A stretch of 64,000 bases of DNA from Desulfobacca sp. Its GTDB lineage: Bacteria > Desulfobacterota > Desulfobaccia > Desulfobaccales > Desulfobaccaceae. The stretch covers positions 44,741 through 108,740 of the forward strand of contig DYEV01000025.1 in assembly GCA_020725545.1 (NCBI GenBank), in the 5' to 3' direction. The position numbers were made by a program, and so were the translations under genes. This document shows positions 25,964 to 35,409 of this stretch, piece after piece. Below the pieces are notes generated by a model. The model was given only the letters and a program-made list of their open reading frames with translations, was not told the DNA's origin and made no database searches. Numbering within the stretch: position 1 is the stretch's first letter; the number at the start of each line of letters is the position of its first letter.

Positions 25964-26998
25964 CTAAGTCCCGCCACCGCTTTGGGCGGTTATCTGCTCC
26001 CAGGCCTGCCAAGCAATGCCCCTCAGGGTCGGCAGCTCGTCTGTCGGCAACGCGTCCAACTGCCGGATCAAACTCAGACAGGCGGCCGGGATGAATTGCT
26101 GAAAAAAAGGCTTGCCTTTCTGGCGGCTGAGAAAGCCATACGCCCCTAAGATCTGCAGGTTGCGGCAGAGGGCGACATACTGGTAGCGCTGCCGCCACGC
26201 CAGACTATCGAGAGCGCCATGGCGTTGGCGCCGAGACAGATATGCATCCAAAAGGTCTTCCTGGCGATCGGGCGGCAACTGCACATAGGGATCCAGCAAC
26301 AAGGCCGCCAGATCATACTGCGGCGGCCCCAACCGCGCCCCTTGAAAGTCGATGAGCCAGAGCCGCCCCTGGTAGACCAGGAGATTGCGGGACTGAAAAT
26401 CCCGGTGCAGGAAGACCTGCTCCTCGGACGCCAAGGCCCGATCCAAGAGCAGGGCAAAATCCCTTTCCAGCTCAGCCGGGAGTTGTTGCCAACCGAGATA
26501 CCCCTGCAGAAAGGCCGTTTGAAAATACCGGCACTCCCGGGTATATACCAGCTCGGCATCATAAAACCGCGTATCGAAGCACCAGCCGGGGTCAAAATCC
26601 CGGGTGCCGGCCCATTGCAGATCCACCAAGAGCTCCACGGCCTGCCGGTAGAGCTCCAGGACTGTCGCCCGGTCGCCCTGGTGATGCGCCTCGTGCAGAG
26701 ACATGTCCCCCAGGTCTTCCAGGAGGAACCAGCCTTCTTCCCGGCAATAAGTCAGAATCTCGGGCACCGGCAGGCCCTGCTGCCGTAGATGCCGGCCAAT
26801 GAGGTAATAGGAGTCGTTTTCCGTTACCGGTGTTCCCGGCGGTTTTGGGTGGTAGAGACAGATACAGGTGGCATCCCCCCGCCGCAGGCGGAAAAAGCGC
26901 CGGTCGGAGCCGTCCGCAGCGACGGCTTGCCGCGTCGGCCAGGTAGACAGTTCCCGGCGCAATCCGGCAGGCAAAGAGGCTCGTTGGCTCAGGTTCAT
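25964..26998 (-). CDS. Aminoglycoside phosphotransferase-fold kinase, AmgK-like
   Basis: About 344 residues with the APH kinase fold. The catalytic loop is HRDFQSRNLLV and the metal motif is LIDFQGARLGPPQYDLAAL. Both are close to AmgK, which phosphorylates N-acetylmuramate or N-acetylglucosamine at the anomeric carbon during cell-wall recycling. Another group of phosphotransferases is possible. ATG 26998 was preferred over TTG 27016, with no clear binding site at either. The partner MurU was not found nearby, so the function rests on sequence motifs alone. Confidence 0.78.
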   Translation of the reverse strand: MNLSQRASLPAGLRRELSTWPTRQAVAADGSDRRFFRLRRGDATCICLYHPKPPGTPVTENDSYYLIGRHLRQQGLPVPEILTYCREEGWFLLEDLGDMSLHEAHHQGDRATVLELYRQAVELLVDLQWAGTRDFDPGWCFDTRFYDAELVYTRECRYFQTAFLQGYLGWQQLPAELERDFALLLDRALASEEQVFLHRDFQSRNLLVYQGRLWLIDFQGARLGPPQYDLAALLLDPYVQLPPDRQEDLLDAYLSRRQRHGALDSLAWRQRYQYVALCRNLQILGAYGFLSRQKGKPFFQQFIPAACLSLIRQLDALPTDELPTLRGIAWQAWEQITAQSGGGT

Positions 26999-27060
26999 AA
27001 TAGTTTCGGCCAGCAATGGGGGATCTTTTCTTTACCCTACCATGAAGTGCGGTCGGCCCC

Positions 27061-27099
27061 AAAATAAAAAAAGCCCTGGCCGGGGAGGGCCGGCCAGGG
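27061..27099 (-). terminator. Rho-independent terminator after the lytic transglycosylase
   Basis: On the minus strand, CCCTGGCCGG and CCGGCCAGGG form a 10-bp stem followed by CTTTTTTTATTTT. It ends the Tad minus-strand transcript or at least the lytic transglycosylase gene. Confidence 0.9.
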
Positions 27100-27116
27100 G
27101 CGGGAGGTGAAGAAGG

Positions 27117-28016
27117 TTAGTGGGGCAGAATTTCCAGAATTTTCCTTTTGCCGGTCTGCATGACCCGGACCAGTTGGCCACCGGGGAGAATCAGCGGCTG
27201 GAGATCGGCCTGGGAAAAGGCCGGTTTTGTTGCCGTGGGCCGGCCGGTGCTGACACCTACATCGGCCGGGAGTTCCAGGGCCGCGGGCACCGCCAGCGGC
27301 TGGCCGGTATATTCCTGCATGATCCGGGCGACGTATTCCCGGGTTTCCGCAAAAGGCGGCACCCCCTGGTATTTGGCAACGTTTTCCGGACCGGCGTTGT
27401 AGGCGGCCAGAGCTAAGGGCAGGTTGTTATTGAACCGCTCCAGACACTGCTTCAGATAGCGCACCCCGCCGTCGATATTTTGGGCCGGGTTGAAGGGGTC
27501 CTGCACCCCCAGGAGGGCGGCGGTGCCGGGCATGAGCTGCATCAGCCCCATGGCCCCTTTGGGCGAGACCGCAGTGGGATTGAAGCCCGACTCTTTTTTC
27601 ACCACCAACCGCACCAGGTTTGGATCCAAGCCATGGGCCTGGGCCACCTGGTCGATGAGGGGCGTTAGGGATTTATCCGGGCCATTACCCTGGGAGGGCA
27701 GAACTGGCGGCCACTCATTGCCGTTTGCCGCCACCTGGTACTGGCGGTTACCTTTTCCCCGGATGATGACAGCCGGCCCCCCGCCGCCGACGTCGGCGCC
27801 CCGGATGATCTGCACCCGGAGTTGGGAACCGGCCAGATTGACGTTGAGATCTGCTCCCGAGGCTGTTTTGCTGGCGCCGCCGGTTTTATCTAAGATAAGC
27901 AAGGAACCGTCAGGACTTTCTCCCAATAAGATCATCTGCGGCACGCCCGCTCCGGACGTCCCAGTTACCATGCTTAGGCATAGGCAGGCAATGAGGCACA
28001 GGATTGTTGTTTTCAT
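27117..28016 (-). CDS. Exported lytic transglycosylase (SLT domain)
   Basis: A 299-residue protein with a signal peptide ([17 protein letters not shown]) and a C-terminal SLT (Slt70-type) domain starting near residue 120: [29 protein letters not shown] with the catalytic Glu in KESGF, then [13 protein letters not shown]. It cleaves the MurNAc-GlcNAc bond non-hydrolytically. The N-terminal 110 residues are a DUF4124-like or unknown beta region. It lies 31 bp downstream of tadC on the same strand and may open the wall for the pilus machine. Confidence 0.9.
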   Translation of the reverse strand: MKTTILCLIACLCLSMVTGTSGAGVPQMILLGESPDGSLLILDKTGGASKTASGADLNVNLAGSQLRVQIIRGADVGGGGPAVIIRGKGNRQYQVAANGNEWPPVLPSQGNGPDKSLTPLIDQVAQAHGLDPNLVRLVVKKESGFNPTAVSPKGAMGLMQLMPGTAALLGVQDPFNPAQNIDGGVRYLKQCLERFNNNLPLALAAYNAGPENVAKYQGVPPFAETREYVARIMQEYTGQPLAVPAALELPADVGVSTGRPTATKPAFSQADLQPLILPGGQLVRVMQTGKRKILEILPH

Positions 28017-28047
28017 AATCCCTCTCCGGCAAGGAAGAAGCCACGAG

Positions 28048-28962
28048 TTATTTTTTGATGAGATTCTCCATCACCTGAACAATGGCCGGACCTAAAATCA
28101 CTACCATTAAAGCTGGAAAAATAAATAAAAGCAGGGGAAAAATCAGCTTTACTGGGGTTTGGGCCGCTTTTTCCTCTAATTTCTGCCGCCGATTGGTGCG
28201 CATGGTTTCTGATTGCACCCTGAGGGCTGTGGCGATGCTGGTTCCAAACCTATCAGCCTGGATCAGGATGGCGCAGAGGGACGCTAAATCTTCCACGCCG
28301 GTGCGTTCCGCCAGGTTGCGCAAGGCCTGCTCCCGATCCAGGCCGGCCAGAATTTCAAAATTGGCCAACTGAAATTCCTGACTCAACACCGGGTTGCCCA
28401 CCTTAAAATCATCGGCCACCCGTTTCATGGCGGCATTTAAGCCCAACCCGGCCTCGACGCAGACCACCAAAAGGTCCAGGGCATCCGGCAAACCTTCATT
28501 GAGTTTTTTCTGCCGGGCTTGAATCTGATGTCTCAATACCAGATTAGGCAGATAGAATCCCAAGGCAATGGGCGCATAAATCAGGATCGGCTTTATGACC
28601 GTGGAGACCTTTAAATTCCAAAGAAAAGGGATGGTGAGCAGGGGCAACAGAATGGGGGCGGCCACTTTGCAGACCACAAACATGGTCATGGCCCGTTCCC
28701 CATAATGACCGGCCTGCGTAAGTTTCTGCTTCAGCTCTTTGGCCTTGAGGGGGTCTTTGGTAAACCCGAGAATATCTTTGATTTTTTGTGATAACTGGAT
28801 CGAAATTATTTCCCGCCGCACCTTCTCGGTGGGGGTCGCTTGCACAGGGCCGGAAAACAAACGCTTGGCCGCCGAAGGTTGCATTTTCAGCAGGACGATA
28901 TAAACCAGGAGGGCCAGGAAAATCCCCCCAAACAGGGCAAAAAGTATGGTTTCGAAATTCAT
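28048..28962 (-). CDS. tadC: Tad pilus inner-membrane protein TadC (T2SSF family)
   Basis: A 304-residue protein. The N-terminal membrane segment ([20 protein letters not shown]), a central hydrophobic hairpin around residues 100-145, and a C-terminal segment ([18 protein letters not shown]) frame the T2SSF domain, which shows [22 protein letters not shown]. TadC partners TadB as the membrane platform for TadA. It follows tadB by 24 bp. Confidence 0.93.
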   Translation of the reverse strand: MNFETILFALFGGIFLALLVYIVLLKMQPSAAKRLFSGPVQATPTEKVRREIISIQLSQKIKDILGFTKDPLKAKELKQKLTQAGHYGERAMTMFVVCKVAAPILLPLLTIPFLWNLKVSTVIKPILIYAPIALGFYLPNLVLRHQIQARQKKLNEGLPDALDLLVVCVEAGLGLNAAMKRVADDFKVGNPVLSQEFQLANFEILAGLDREQALRNLAERTGVEDLASLCAILIQADRFGTSIATALRVQSETMRTNRRQKLEEKAAQTPVKLIFPLLLFIFPALMVVILGPAIVQVMENLIKK

Positions 28963-28986
28963 CGGCGAGCCTTTCTTGCTCTCCTG

Positions 28987-30006
28987 CTAAACCTTGATGC
29001 TGACAATTTTCTTGATGACAGCCATCCCTAAGGCCTGAAAGAATATCGCCACGCCCATCATGATTCTACCGGTCGGATGGGTCCATAAAAGACTGATATA
29101 TTGAGGATTTAATTTATATAAAATCAGGGAAATACCGATAGGCAAGCCAATCAGGATGAGTCCTGATAGACGGCCTTCCGCAGTCAACGCCTTTATGTGA
29201 TTTAATAATTTAAACCGTTCCCTGATCAATGACGCAATCTTTTCCAAAATTTCCACCAGATTGCCCCCGGTTTCTCGCTGGATCAGGATCGCCGTGATGA
29301 AAAACTTCAGATCTCTGAGTTGATTGCGTCGATAAAGATTCATCATGACTTCACTAAAATCCAAGCCATAGTTATATTCCTTAAAAGTTTTGAAAAATTC
29401 AATGCCGATGGGATTGGGCATCTCATCCGCCACCAGCTGCATGGCGCTGGGAAAAGAATGGCCGGCTTTGAGACTGCGGGCCATGAGCCCTAAAGCTTCA
29501 GGCAGTTGTTTCTCAAATTTTTTCAGCCGCATGCGCTTTTTTATCCGTAAGAGGACTTGAGGGAGCAGGTAAGCCACCGCGAAAAAGGCTCCAAAGGCTC
29601 CCAATGGGCCATGCTTCAGAAAACCATAGAACCCCGCCATCATACCCAGGCCTAGACAGAAGAGGATTACGGTGGCGGACTTCCAGGGAATATCTGCCTG
29701 GAGAAGCAATTCCTCCAGATTAAAAATTCGGGTGACTTTTCCCAGCCACCTGCTTATCCAGGAGGTTTGATCAAGGCTGTCGGCTTTTAAGAGCGACGCC
29801 GCTTCCATTCTGTTTTCTAACCCCTGGATGAAGTGTAATCTTGCCTTAATGCGTTTTTCGCTCCTGCCGCCGCCTTTCCCAAAAAGGAGTGTTAGTCCTT
29901 GGAGGAGAAAAAGGACACTCAGGAATACCGCCACTGGCACCAGACCCGGAAACTCACCGTCTCCTGGATTAAACCAGGCGACCAGGTTTTGTATGAGGTC
30001 AAACAT
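28987..30006 (-). CDS. tadB: Tad pilus inner-membrane protein TadB (T2SSF family)
   Basis: A 339-residue protein with membrane segments near residues 25-40, 110-140, 280-300 and 315-330. The T2SSF domain shows FEKQLPEALGLMARSLKAGHSF and FFITAILIQRETGGNLVEILEKI, as in TadB. It would form the inner-membrane platform with TadC for the TadA motor. Spacing to tadA is 60 bp. Confidence 0.93.
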   Translation of the reverse strand: MFDLIQNLVAWFNPGDGEFPGLVPVAVFLSVLFLLQGLTLLFGKGGGRSEKRIKARLHFIQGLENRMEAASLLKADSLDQTSWISRWLGKVTRIFNLEELLLQADIPWKSATVILFCLGLGMMAGFYGFLKHGPLGAFGAFFAVAYLLPQVLLRIKKRMRLKKFEKQLPEALGLMARSLKAGHSFPSAMQLVADEMPNPIGIEFFKTFKEYNYGLDFSEVMMNLYRRNQLRDLKFFITAILIQRETGGNLVEILEKIASLIRERFKLLNHIKALTAEGRLSGLILIGLPIGISLILYKLNPQYISLLWTHPTGRIMMGVAIFFQALGMAVIKKIVSIKV

Positions 30007-30066
30007 AGGCGTTTTCCAAACTTCGCACGGATTCCGGAGAAGGAATCATCTCTGCAGGATTAGCCA

Positions 30067-31419
30067 TTAAGCCGTTTCCCGGAACACATTGCTGGGCAGA
30101 TCCACGCCCACGGCCTCCAGTTGCGCCGTAAATTTCGGCCGGATGCCGGTGGCCCGGAAGCGACCCTTCACCTTGCCCTCTTCTGTCAACCCTCGCATCT
30201 CGTAGCGGAAGATCTCCTGCATGACAATGACATCGCCCTCCATGCCGACGATCTCATTGAGATAGAGCATCTTGCGGCTGCCATCCTTAAGGCGGGCCAC
30301 CTGCACCACCGCGTGAATGGCCGAGGCGATCTGATGGCGCAGGGCTTTGTCCGGGATGTTCAGACCGGCCATGGCCACCATGGTCTCCAATCGGACTAAC
30401 GCGTCTCGGGGGGTGTTGGCGTGGATGGTCGCCAGGGAGCCGTCGTGCCCGGTGTTCATGGCCTGGAGCATATCCAGGGCCTCGGCCTGGCGCACCTCGC
30501 CCAGGATAATCCGCTCCGGCCGCATCCGCAGGGCGTTGCGCACCAGATCCCGCTGCGTCACCTCACCGGTGCCCTCCATGTTGGGGGGGCGGGTCTCCAG
30601 GCGAACCACATGATCCTGCTGCAGCTGCAATTCGGCGGCGTCTTCAATGGTTATAATGCGTTCATCATTGGGAATGAAGCCCGAAAGAATATTCAAAAAA
30701 GTGGTCTTGCCGCTGCCCGTGCCCCCAGAAATAAGAATATTGAGGCGGGCCTTGACCATGGCCTCCAGAACCTTGGCAATCTCCTCGGTAATGGTGCCGA
30801 ATTCAATGAGATGATGGACTTTATATGGGTCTTTGGAAAATTTCCGGATGGACAGGGCGGGCCCGTCCAGGGACAGGGGGCTGATGATGGCGTTCACCCG
30901 GGAGCCGTCCGGCAGCCGGGCATCCACCATGGGGCAGGATTCATCCACCCGGCGGCCGACGCCGGAGGCAATCTTTTCGATGATCTTGGCGAGATGGGCG
31001 TTGTCCTTAAAGCGTACCGGCACCTTGACCAGCTTGCCTTTGCGCTCCACATAAACGCTGTTGTAGCCATTGACCAGGATGTCCGAAACGGTGGGATCGT
31101 TCAATAAGGGTTCCAACGGCCCATAGCCCAGCAGTTCATCCCGAATGTCCCGGGTCAGACGCTCCTTCTCGGCCATGCTCAGGGCTATATTTTCTTCGCC
31201 GAGAATAATTTCGATACCCCGCCGCAGATCCTGGAGCAACTGGGCGTCACCAGCCGCCGCCAGCCTGGACAAGTCCAGCATGTCCAGGAGCTTGTAATGC
31301 ACACGGGATTTCAGCTCGTTATACTGGTTCTCTTTGGCCTCATCGTCGCTCCTCTGCCCGGCAACCTGCAACAGCTTCTTGCCGGGGGCTTGTTTCTGCA
31401 ACCTGGCCATTAAGCTCAT
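30067..31419 (-). CDS. tadA: Tad/Flp pilus assembly ATPase TadA (CpaF)
   Basis: A 450-residue secretion ATPase. Walker A is GGTGSGKTT (residues 232-240), the Asp box is [12 protein letters not shown], Walker B is [18 protein letters not shown] and the His box is [12 protein letters not shown]. These hexameric motors power Flp pilin polymerisation. ATG 31419 overlaps the TGA of tadZ (ATGA) with GAGGTG upstream, so translation is coupled; a TTG-type start 42 bp further up is unlikely. Confidence 0.95.
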   Translation of the reverse strand: MSLMARLQKQAPGKKLLQVAGQRSDDEAKENQYNELKSRVHYKLLDMLDLSRLAAAGDAQLLQDLRRGIEIILGEENIALSMAEKERLTRDIRDELLGYGPLEPLLNDPTVSDILVNGYNSVYVERKGKLVKVPVRFKDNAHLAKIIEKIASGVGRRVDESCPMVDARLPDGSRVNAIISPLSLDGPALSIRKFSKDPYKVHHLIEFGTITEEIAKVLEAMVKARLNILISGGTGSGKTTFLNILSGFIPNDERIITIEDAAELQLQQDHVVRLETRPPNMEGTGEVTQRDLVRNALRMRPERIILGEVRQAEALDMLQAMNTGHDGSLATIHANTPRDALVRLETMVAMAGLNIPDKALRHQIASAIHAVVQVARLKDGSRKMLYLNEIVGMEGDVIVMQEIFRYEMRGLTEEGKVKGRFRATGIRPKFTAQLEAVGVDLPSNVFRETA

Positions 31420-32624
31420 GCGGCACCTCGCAACCTCAGAAGAGTTTTCAGTTTCAGCCATCTCCCTGGCCTATGGCCATTATCATTGTCATGAGGGAAT
31501 AAGATCTGCACCAGTTGGCTTATTTCATTGCTCAGTTTGTGACCGGGTAATAGTTCCACCAAAGGCTGACCTTCGTTGAAACTTCTGATCACGGCCTCGT
31601 GATCAAACCGAAGTGCGGCCATTATAGGTTGACCTAAAAACTTTTCGGCCTCCTTGGGATCAATGGAAACCGCCGAGCTATAGCCGTTGGCCACCACTTT
31701 GATTTTCCCGGGATCGATCTCTAGGAGTTGAAAGGTTTCCAGGATCTTTTTGGCGTCCCGCAGACTGGGCACGGTGAGTTGGACCACCAGGATCATGAGA
31801 TCGGCCTCTTCCACGGCCTTCAAGGTCACCTCATCCAGGACATCGCCCAAATCCAGGATCAGCCAGCGATACAGGTTTTGCCCCCGCACATACTGCAAAA
31901 CATTTTCCACGGCGCTGGCCCGGACCAGTTCCCGATCTTCCGGGCGCAGGGGGCCGGGCAGGACAGCCAGACCGGAATCCCGGCTATGGATGATATCCTG
32001 CAGATACTGCGGATCCAACCGATCAAAATTTTCAATAACATCCAGAATGGTATAGCGGGGTGGAATGTCCAGGAGCGAGCCGATATCGCTGTTATGTAAA
32101 TCCAGATCTAACAGGAGCACCGGGTCGGCAATCCTGGCGGCCAGGCTCTGGGCCAGGTTCACGGCCAGGAAGCTGACCCCGACCCCGCCCTTGCAGCCCT
32201 GCACCGTCACCACCTTGGTTTTTTCGCCATTTTTTAATCCTTTGCGGGCCTTTTGCAGCCGTTGGATGGCCTGCTGGAATTCCTCTTCTTTGATCTGGCC
32301 GATAAAACACTCCTGCACCCCCAGACGCAGGGCTTTCAGGAGGGTCTGGGTGTCGGCCTGTTGGAGATAGAGGAAGATGGCCGGCTGATCTGCCTGCTGT
32401 TGGACCTCTTCGATGCGCTGGTCCAATCCCGCCACGTCTTCCCGGTATTCCATCAGCCAGATATCTGCGGGCGTCTCCACGGGCAGGGGATTGCGGTCAC
32501 CGGCCAACGACGAGGGCAGCTGCCGGACCTGGGAGACCATCCCCTGGGGGAAACCTCGGATGACCTCTTCCAGATACTGGCCCGTTCCTTCAGTGAAATA
32601 GAGCAGATTAAATCGAACTGGCAT
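31416..32624 (-). CDS. tadZ: Tad pilus localisation protein TadZ (CpaE), MinD/ParA-like ATPase
   Basis: A 402-residue protein: an N-terminal receiver-like domain (about 1-125) and a C-terminal MinD/ParA-like domain. The P-loop reads [14 protein letters not shown]: the second Lys of classical KGGxGKT is absent, a common TadZ trait. The switch region [14 protein letters not shown] follows. TadZ positions the machine at the pole or septum. ATG 32624 was chosen as the longer frame adds 88 low-complexity residues. A CCGCC-CAC-GGCGG hairpin with a T-run on the plus strand lies in the spacer before it. Confidence 0.9.
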   Translation of the reverse strand: MPVRFNLLYFTEGTGQYLEEVIRGFPQGMVSQVRQLPSSLAGDRNPLPVETPADIWLMEYREDVAGLDQRIEEVQQQADQPAIFLYLQQADTQTLLKALRLGVQECFIGQIKEEEFQQAIQRLQKARKGLKNGEKTKVVTVQGCKGGVGVSFLAVNLAQSLAARIADPVLLLDLDLHNSDIGSLLDIPPRYTILDVIENFDRLDPQYLQDIIHSRDSGLAVLPGPLRPEDRELVRASAVENVLQYVRGQNLYRWLILDLGDVLDEVTLKAVEEADLMILVVQLTVPSLRDAKKILETFQLLEIDPGKIKVVANGYSSAVSIDPKEAEKFLGQPIMAALRFDHEAVIRSFNEGQPLVELLPGHKLSNEISQLVQILFPHDNDNGHRPGRWLKLKTLLRLRGAA

Positions 32625-32920
32625 ACCCGCCCGCCTTATGCCGCTGTTTTTGCCGGGCTTGCCGCCCACGGCGGTTTTTTTCCTGTTACCAGATATTTCG
32701 GCACAATCCGGCCAAAGCTTTAGGAGGTCGATAGTATTCGACCAGGGAAAAAGAAAATCTGGGGCTTGCCGAGAGCTGACGGTCGCTGGTAGGGTCAGGC
32801 CAGCGCCGCTGCTTTGCTGCCCCAGAGCTGGCATGACTAAAGGTGGGGAGGCCAGAGCACTCCTCACCGGCAGAGGGATGGGTTCCACGATCTGCTGGCC
32901 CGCCCCCGTTCCGGTGGGGG

Positions 32921-33757
32921 CTAAAAGGAGACCACCTCCCGTTCGGTGCCGCGCAGTACTTCCACCCCAGCCTTTTTCGGAGGCTCGGTGGGCGGAGCGA
33001 TGGCGGTTTCAAAGGCCGTCTCGGTCTTTTGCGCCGGGCGCACCAGATCCGAGGCCTTGACCCCGGCCGTGGCGGTGGTGTCGTTCTCACTGTAACCGCG
33101 CAGAGCCAGGGTGATATGCCCTTCCTTGGCGGCCAAGGCCAGCCGTTCGGCTTCTTCCGGCGTTACCTGCAGGGTCACCGTCGGCACCACCTTGGGCTTC
33201 TCACCTTCCTTTTGGTCAATGTCCTGACCCCGGCCCAGCACCAGGAGATTCTGTAAGGCGATCTGGGTAACCGGGTCATCGCCGAACTTTTTGTTGTCCA
33301 GGGTCAAGAGGACATCCACCCGGTTGCCGGGCATGATGAAACCGGCCACCCCCGAGGCTTCGTCCACCTTGATGGTCACCGCCCGGGTATTATCCTGGAG
33401 GATGCCGGCCAGACCCCCGGGGGTGCCTTTGGGAGCCAGGCGGTGTTCCAGGATCACTTCACCGGGATAGATGGTGGTGCGAGCCACCCGTCCCTTGATC
33501 TGCTCCGGATCCACGGCCGTGCCGGCCACCATGGCGTCCCGGGGCCACTGCGCCACTTTCAGCAGATCAGTCCCCAAGGTGGTGCCCGGCGAGATCTCCT
33601 TGGCGGCCACCAACACCGGCGTCATGGTGACGGTCTGTTGTGCCGTCTGCTGGGCCCGCTGCGACGTAGCCTTCAGCCAACTGGCGGCCATATAGGCGGC
33701 CACGCCGCCGGAGAGGAGGGCCAGGAGCAAAAGGAAAAGCGGAGTCTTTCTCGCCAT
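32921..33757 (-). CDS. cpaB: Flp pilus assembly protein CpaB (RcpC)
   Basis: A 278-residue protein with an N-terminal membrane anchor (PLFLLLLALLSGGVAAYMAASWL) and an SAF domain (VLVAAKEISPGTTLGTDLL and YPGEVILEHRL), followed by the CpaB C-terminal region (VDEASGVAGFIMPGNRVDVLLT). It is periplasmic or inner-membrane bound and is usually followed by the RcpA/CpaC secretin. In this locus the next gene, 296 bp away, is tadZ, and no secretin is present. Confidence 0.93.
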   Translation of the reverse strand: MARKTPLFLLLLALLSGGVAAYMAASWLKATSQRAQQTAQQTVTMTPVLVAAKEISPGTTLGTDLLKVAQWPRDAMVAGTAVDPEQIKGRVARTTIYPGEVILEHRLAPKGTPGGLAGILQDNTRAVTIKVDEASGVAGFIMPGNRVDVLLTLDNKKFGDDPVTQIALQNLLVLGRGQDIDQKEGEKPKVVPTVTLQVTPEEAERLALAAKEGHITLALRGYSENDTTATAGVKASDLVRPAQKTETAFETAIAPPTEPPKKAGVEVLRGTEREVVSF

Positions 33758-33940
33758 GGTCGGTATTCCTTATGATAAACGGCATGTTAGAAATTTGATT
33801 GTCAAGGTGAGCCGAGCCAACGTCTTATTTCAGAACATTTCCCTCGGGGGGCGGCTCTCCGTTCCCGCCCAAACCGGCCCTACGCGGCACGAGTACAGTT
33901 TCATGGCGCGCTGTAGATTGCCGGGAATGGCCGTGAGTCT

Positions 33941-34300
33941 CTAAAGCCTGCCTAGACCCTTTCCTTGACCCTTGCCTTTCCCCTGGCCACGGCCCTGACC
34001 TGATGAGGAGCCATCGCCGCTGCCGCCGCCTCCTACAATGCCGCCGCTGTCCCCAGAGCCATCGCCGCTGTCCCCAGAACCGCCGCCGCTGTCCGCGGAG
34101 CCCCCGGCGCCACCGGGATCCACCGCGCCGCCACCACCCTCGGAAGAACTGCCGATGGCCGCGGCGGTGCTCGTCAGGGTATTATCCAGGCTGTTGGCCA
34201 GCAGGGCCAACCCCGAGACCATGGCCATGGCCACCAGTCCCACCAGCAGAGCGTATTCCACGGCACTGGCGCCGTGATCATGGGCCAACAGTCGCCGCAT
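33941..34300 (-). CDS. Flp-type pilin with a long Gly/Ser/Asp-rich C-terminal tail
   Basis: A 119-residue protein. Residues 1-50 are a normal Flp prepilin: cleavage would follow DHG (residue 10), then ASAVEY with Glu at +5, and a hydrophobic helix (ALLVGLVAMAMVSGLALLA). Usual Flp pilins end near residue 55-60. Here about 69 more residues follow: Gly/Ser/Asp-rich repeats, then a basic Gly/Gln/Lys end (GQGKGKGQGKGLGRL). The DNA contains a 21-bp tandem repeat at 34044-34106. It could be a minor or tip pilin or an adhesive variant. RBS and start ATG 34300 look acceptable. Confidence 0.85.
   Translation of the reverse strand: MRRLLAHDHGASAVEYALLVGLVAMAMVSGLALLANSLDNTLTSTAAAIGSSSEGGGGAVDPGGAGGSADSGGGSGDSGDGSGDSGGIVGGGGSGDGSSSGQGRGQGKGKGQGKGLGRL
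34044..34106 (-). repeat. 21-bp tandem repeat in the pilin tail
   Basis: Three imperfect copies (CCGCTGTCCCCAGAGCCATC and variants) at 34044, 34065 and 34086. They encode a G-D-S-G-type repeat of the pilin tail, a site where slippage could change tail length. Confidence 0.75.
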
Positions 34301-34370
34301 GCAATCCTCTCACCCGGTTAATAATCAGAAAGCCAGTCAACGATATGCCCATCTGGAAATAGTGTTTTTT

Positions 34371-34423
34371 CCAGCGGAGTTTTATCAGGGCAGGCCTCAG
34401 ACCTACCCCGATAAACTCGCTGG
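34371..34423 (-). other. Inverted repeat between two pilin genes
   Basis: CCAGCGGAGTTTTATC (34371-34386) pairs with GATAAACTCGCTGG (34410-34423), giving about 14 bp with two single-base bulges and a loop of about 23 bases. It lies between the flp gene ending at 34515 and the one starting at 34300, all on the minus strand. It could stabilise or process the upstream pilin mRNA or partly stop transcription; there is no T-run in the direction of the genes. Confidence 0.55.
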
Positions 34424-34514
34424 AATATTGCGCCTATCAGTGAAACAGAACCTGCTGTTCAGCTTGCCGATATAAGGCGGAAAAGGACAGCTTCTGCTCC
34501 AGTTAAGAGAATTC

Positions 34515-34679
34515 TTATTGTTTTATTGCATCTGCCGCCGTTTGAAATTTACCGCTGATGCTTGTTCCCAGGGCTGTTACTGCCCCGATAATCACCACCG
34601 CAATCAGGGCCACCAACAGGCCATATTCCACGGCGCTGGCACCATCGTCATCCCGGATAAATTTTTGAATCATTTTCAT
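34515..34679 (-). CDS. flp: Flp-type pilin
   Basis: A 54-residue prepilin typical of the major Flp subunit: DDDG, then ASAVEY with cleavage after G and Glu at +5, a hydrophobic helix (ALIAVVIIGAVTALG) and a short polar end. ATG 34679 is placed by AAGGAG about 8 bases upstream; the frame could start six codons earlier but without that site. Prepilin peptidase should cleave it, but no such gene is in the window. Confidence 0.9.
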   Translation of the reverse strand: MKMIQKFIRDDDGASAVEYGLLVALIAVVIIGAVTALGTSISGKFQTAADAIKQ

Positions 34680-34887
34680 AGTCTTCTCCTTGTTCATGTT
34701 TGGTTATTGCTTTGGTAAAAATTCTTTAAATACAATGAAATTAGTGTCTGACGTGATCTTGCCGGATATTGCATCACCTCCTTGCCAGTGTTTTCAGGGT
34801 GCGAATTCTTTTGTATTTCCTGTATCGGCGGATAAAAAGAAAACTTTAGGGTCGCACTGGCTGGCCGGACGTTTTTGCCAGCCCCCC

Positions 34888-35064
34888 TCAGGCAGGAAAC
34901 TTCCTGGCCGCCTCTTCGTAAAGTTGCAGGACCGCCCCCCCCAAAATGGTGACGGCAGCAAAAATAGCCACGGCGATGCCGGAAATGAGGATGGCATATT
35001 CCGAAGCCACGGCGCCCTCTTCCTCGACCTGAAAGCTGCGGCAAAGCTCTTGTAAGTTTTTCAT
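34888..35064 (-). CDS. Flp-type pilin, variant
   Basis: A 58-residue prepilin. The processing site is EEEG then AVASEY with Glu at +5, and the helix is AILISGIAVAIFAAVTILGG. It differs from the other two pilins in the head and tail. ATG 35064 is close to CAGGGTG and matches the usual Flp length, unlike the 76-residue longest frame. It is the first gene of the minus-strand Tad set. Confidence 0.83.
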   Translation of the reverse strand: MKNLQELCRSFQVEEEGAVASEYAILISGIAVAIFAAVTILGGAVLQLYEEAARKFPA

Positions 35065-35409
35065 AACGACACCCTGAACCCTTTCGGCCGGGGTTCCCTG
35101 CGCTCCTGCCCTAGCCATGGTGGTTCATTATTCTTTTCGGCCGCTGGGAAAAAATCTTAAATCTCTTCCAAATCATTAAAGATGCCAAGCCGATGGCTTT
35201 TTTCCGCGGAAAATTTTCTGCTAAGAAACCATTGGATTTTTTGCCACCTAAAGATTTGCCCATATTCTGCCGATATAACCTACGGTAACGCCCCCAGCAG
35301 GCTCTGGTGCCGAGCCGTTTAAGCTCACCCGGGTGGCTGCAAGCTGGGGGGGTATTGGCTCGCCCCAAAGACCCGCGGTGTCAGCATCTTAAGAAGGGAG
35401 AGGATATTC
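35065..35409. promoter_or_regulatory. Divergent region between Flp pilin and AAA ATPase genes
   Basis: About 345 bp separating the minus-strand pilin from the plus-strand ATPase; both promoters should lie here. An AT-rich patch is at 35140-35235. No clear -35/-10 pair, operator or gene was identified. A minus-strand frame (35111-35368) is rich in basic residues and looks non-coding. Confidence 0.4.

Noticed and set aside
32625..32920. 88-codon N-terminal extension of tadZ and a plus-strand hairpin with T-run (32662-32681)
   Set aside because: The extension is Pro/Gln-rich with no TadZ similarity. The hairpin is oriented away from the gene direction and no plus-strand gene ends there, so it was not called a terminator.
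34741..34887. AAGGAGGTGATGC sequence on the minus strand between pilin genes
   Set aside because: It resembles a strong ribosome binding site, but the only ATG is directly adjacent (no spacing) and the frame of about 26 codons has no pilin features.
35111..35368. Minus-strand frame of 85 codons upstream of the pilin
   Set aside because: Basic-rich, no hydrophobic segment or family pattern; it overlaps the promoter region.
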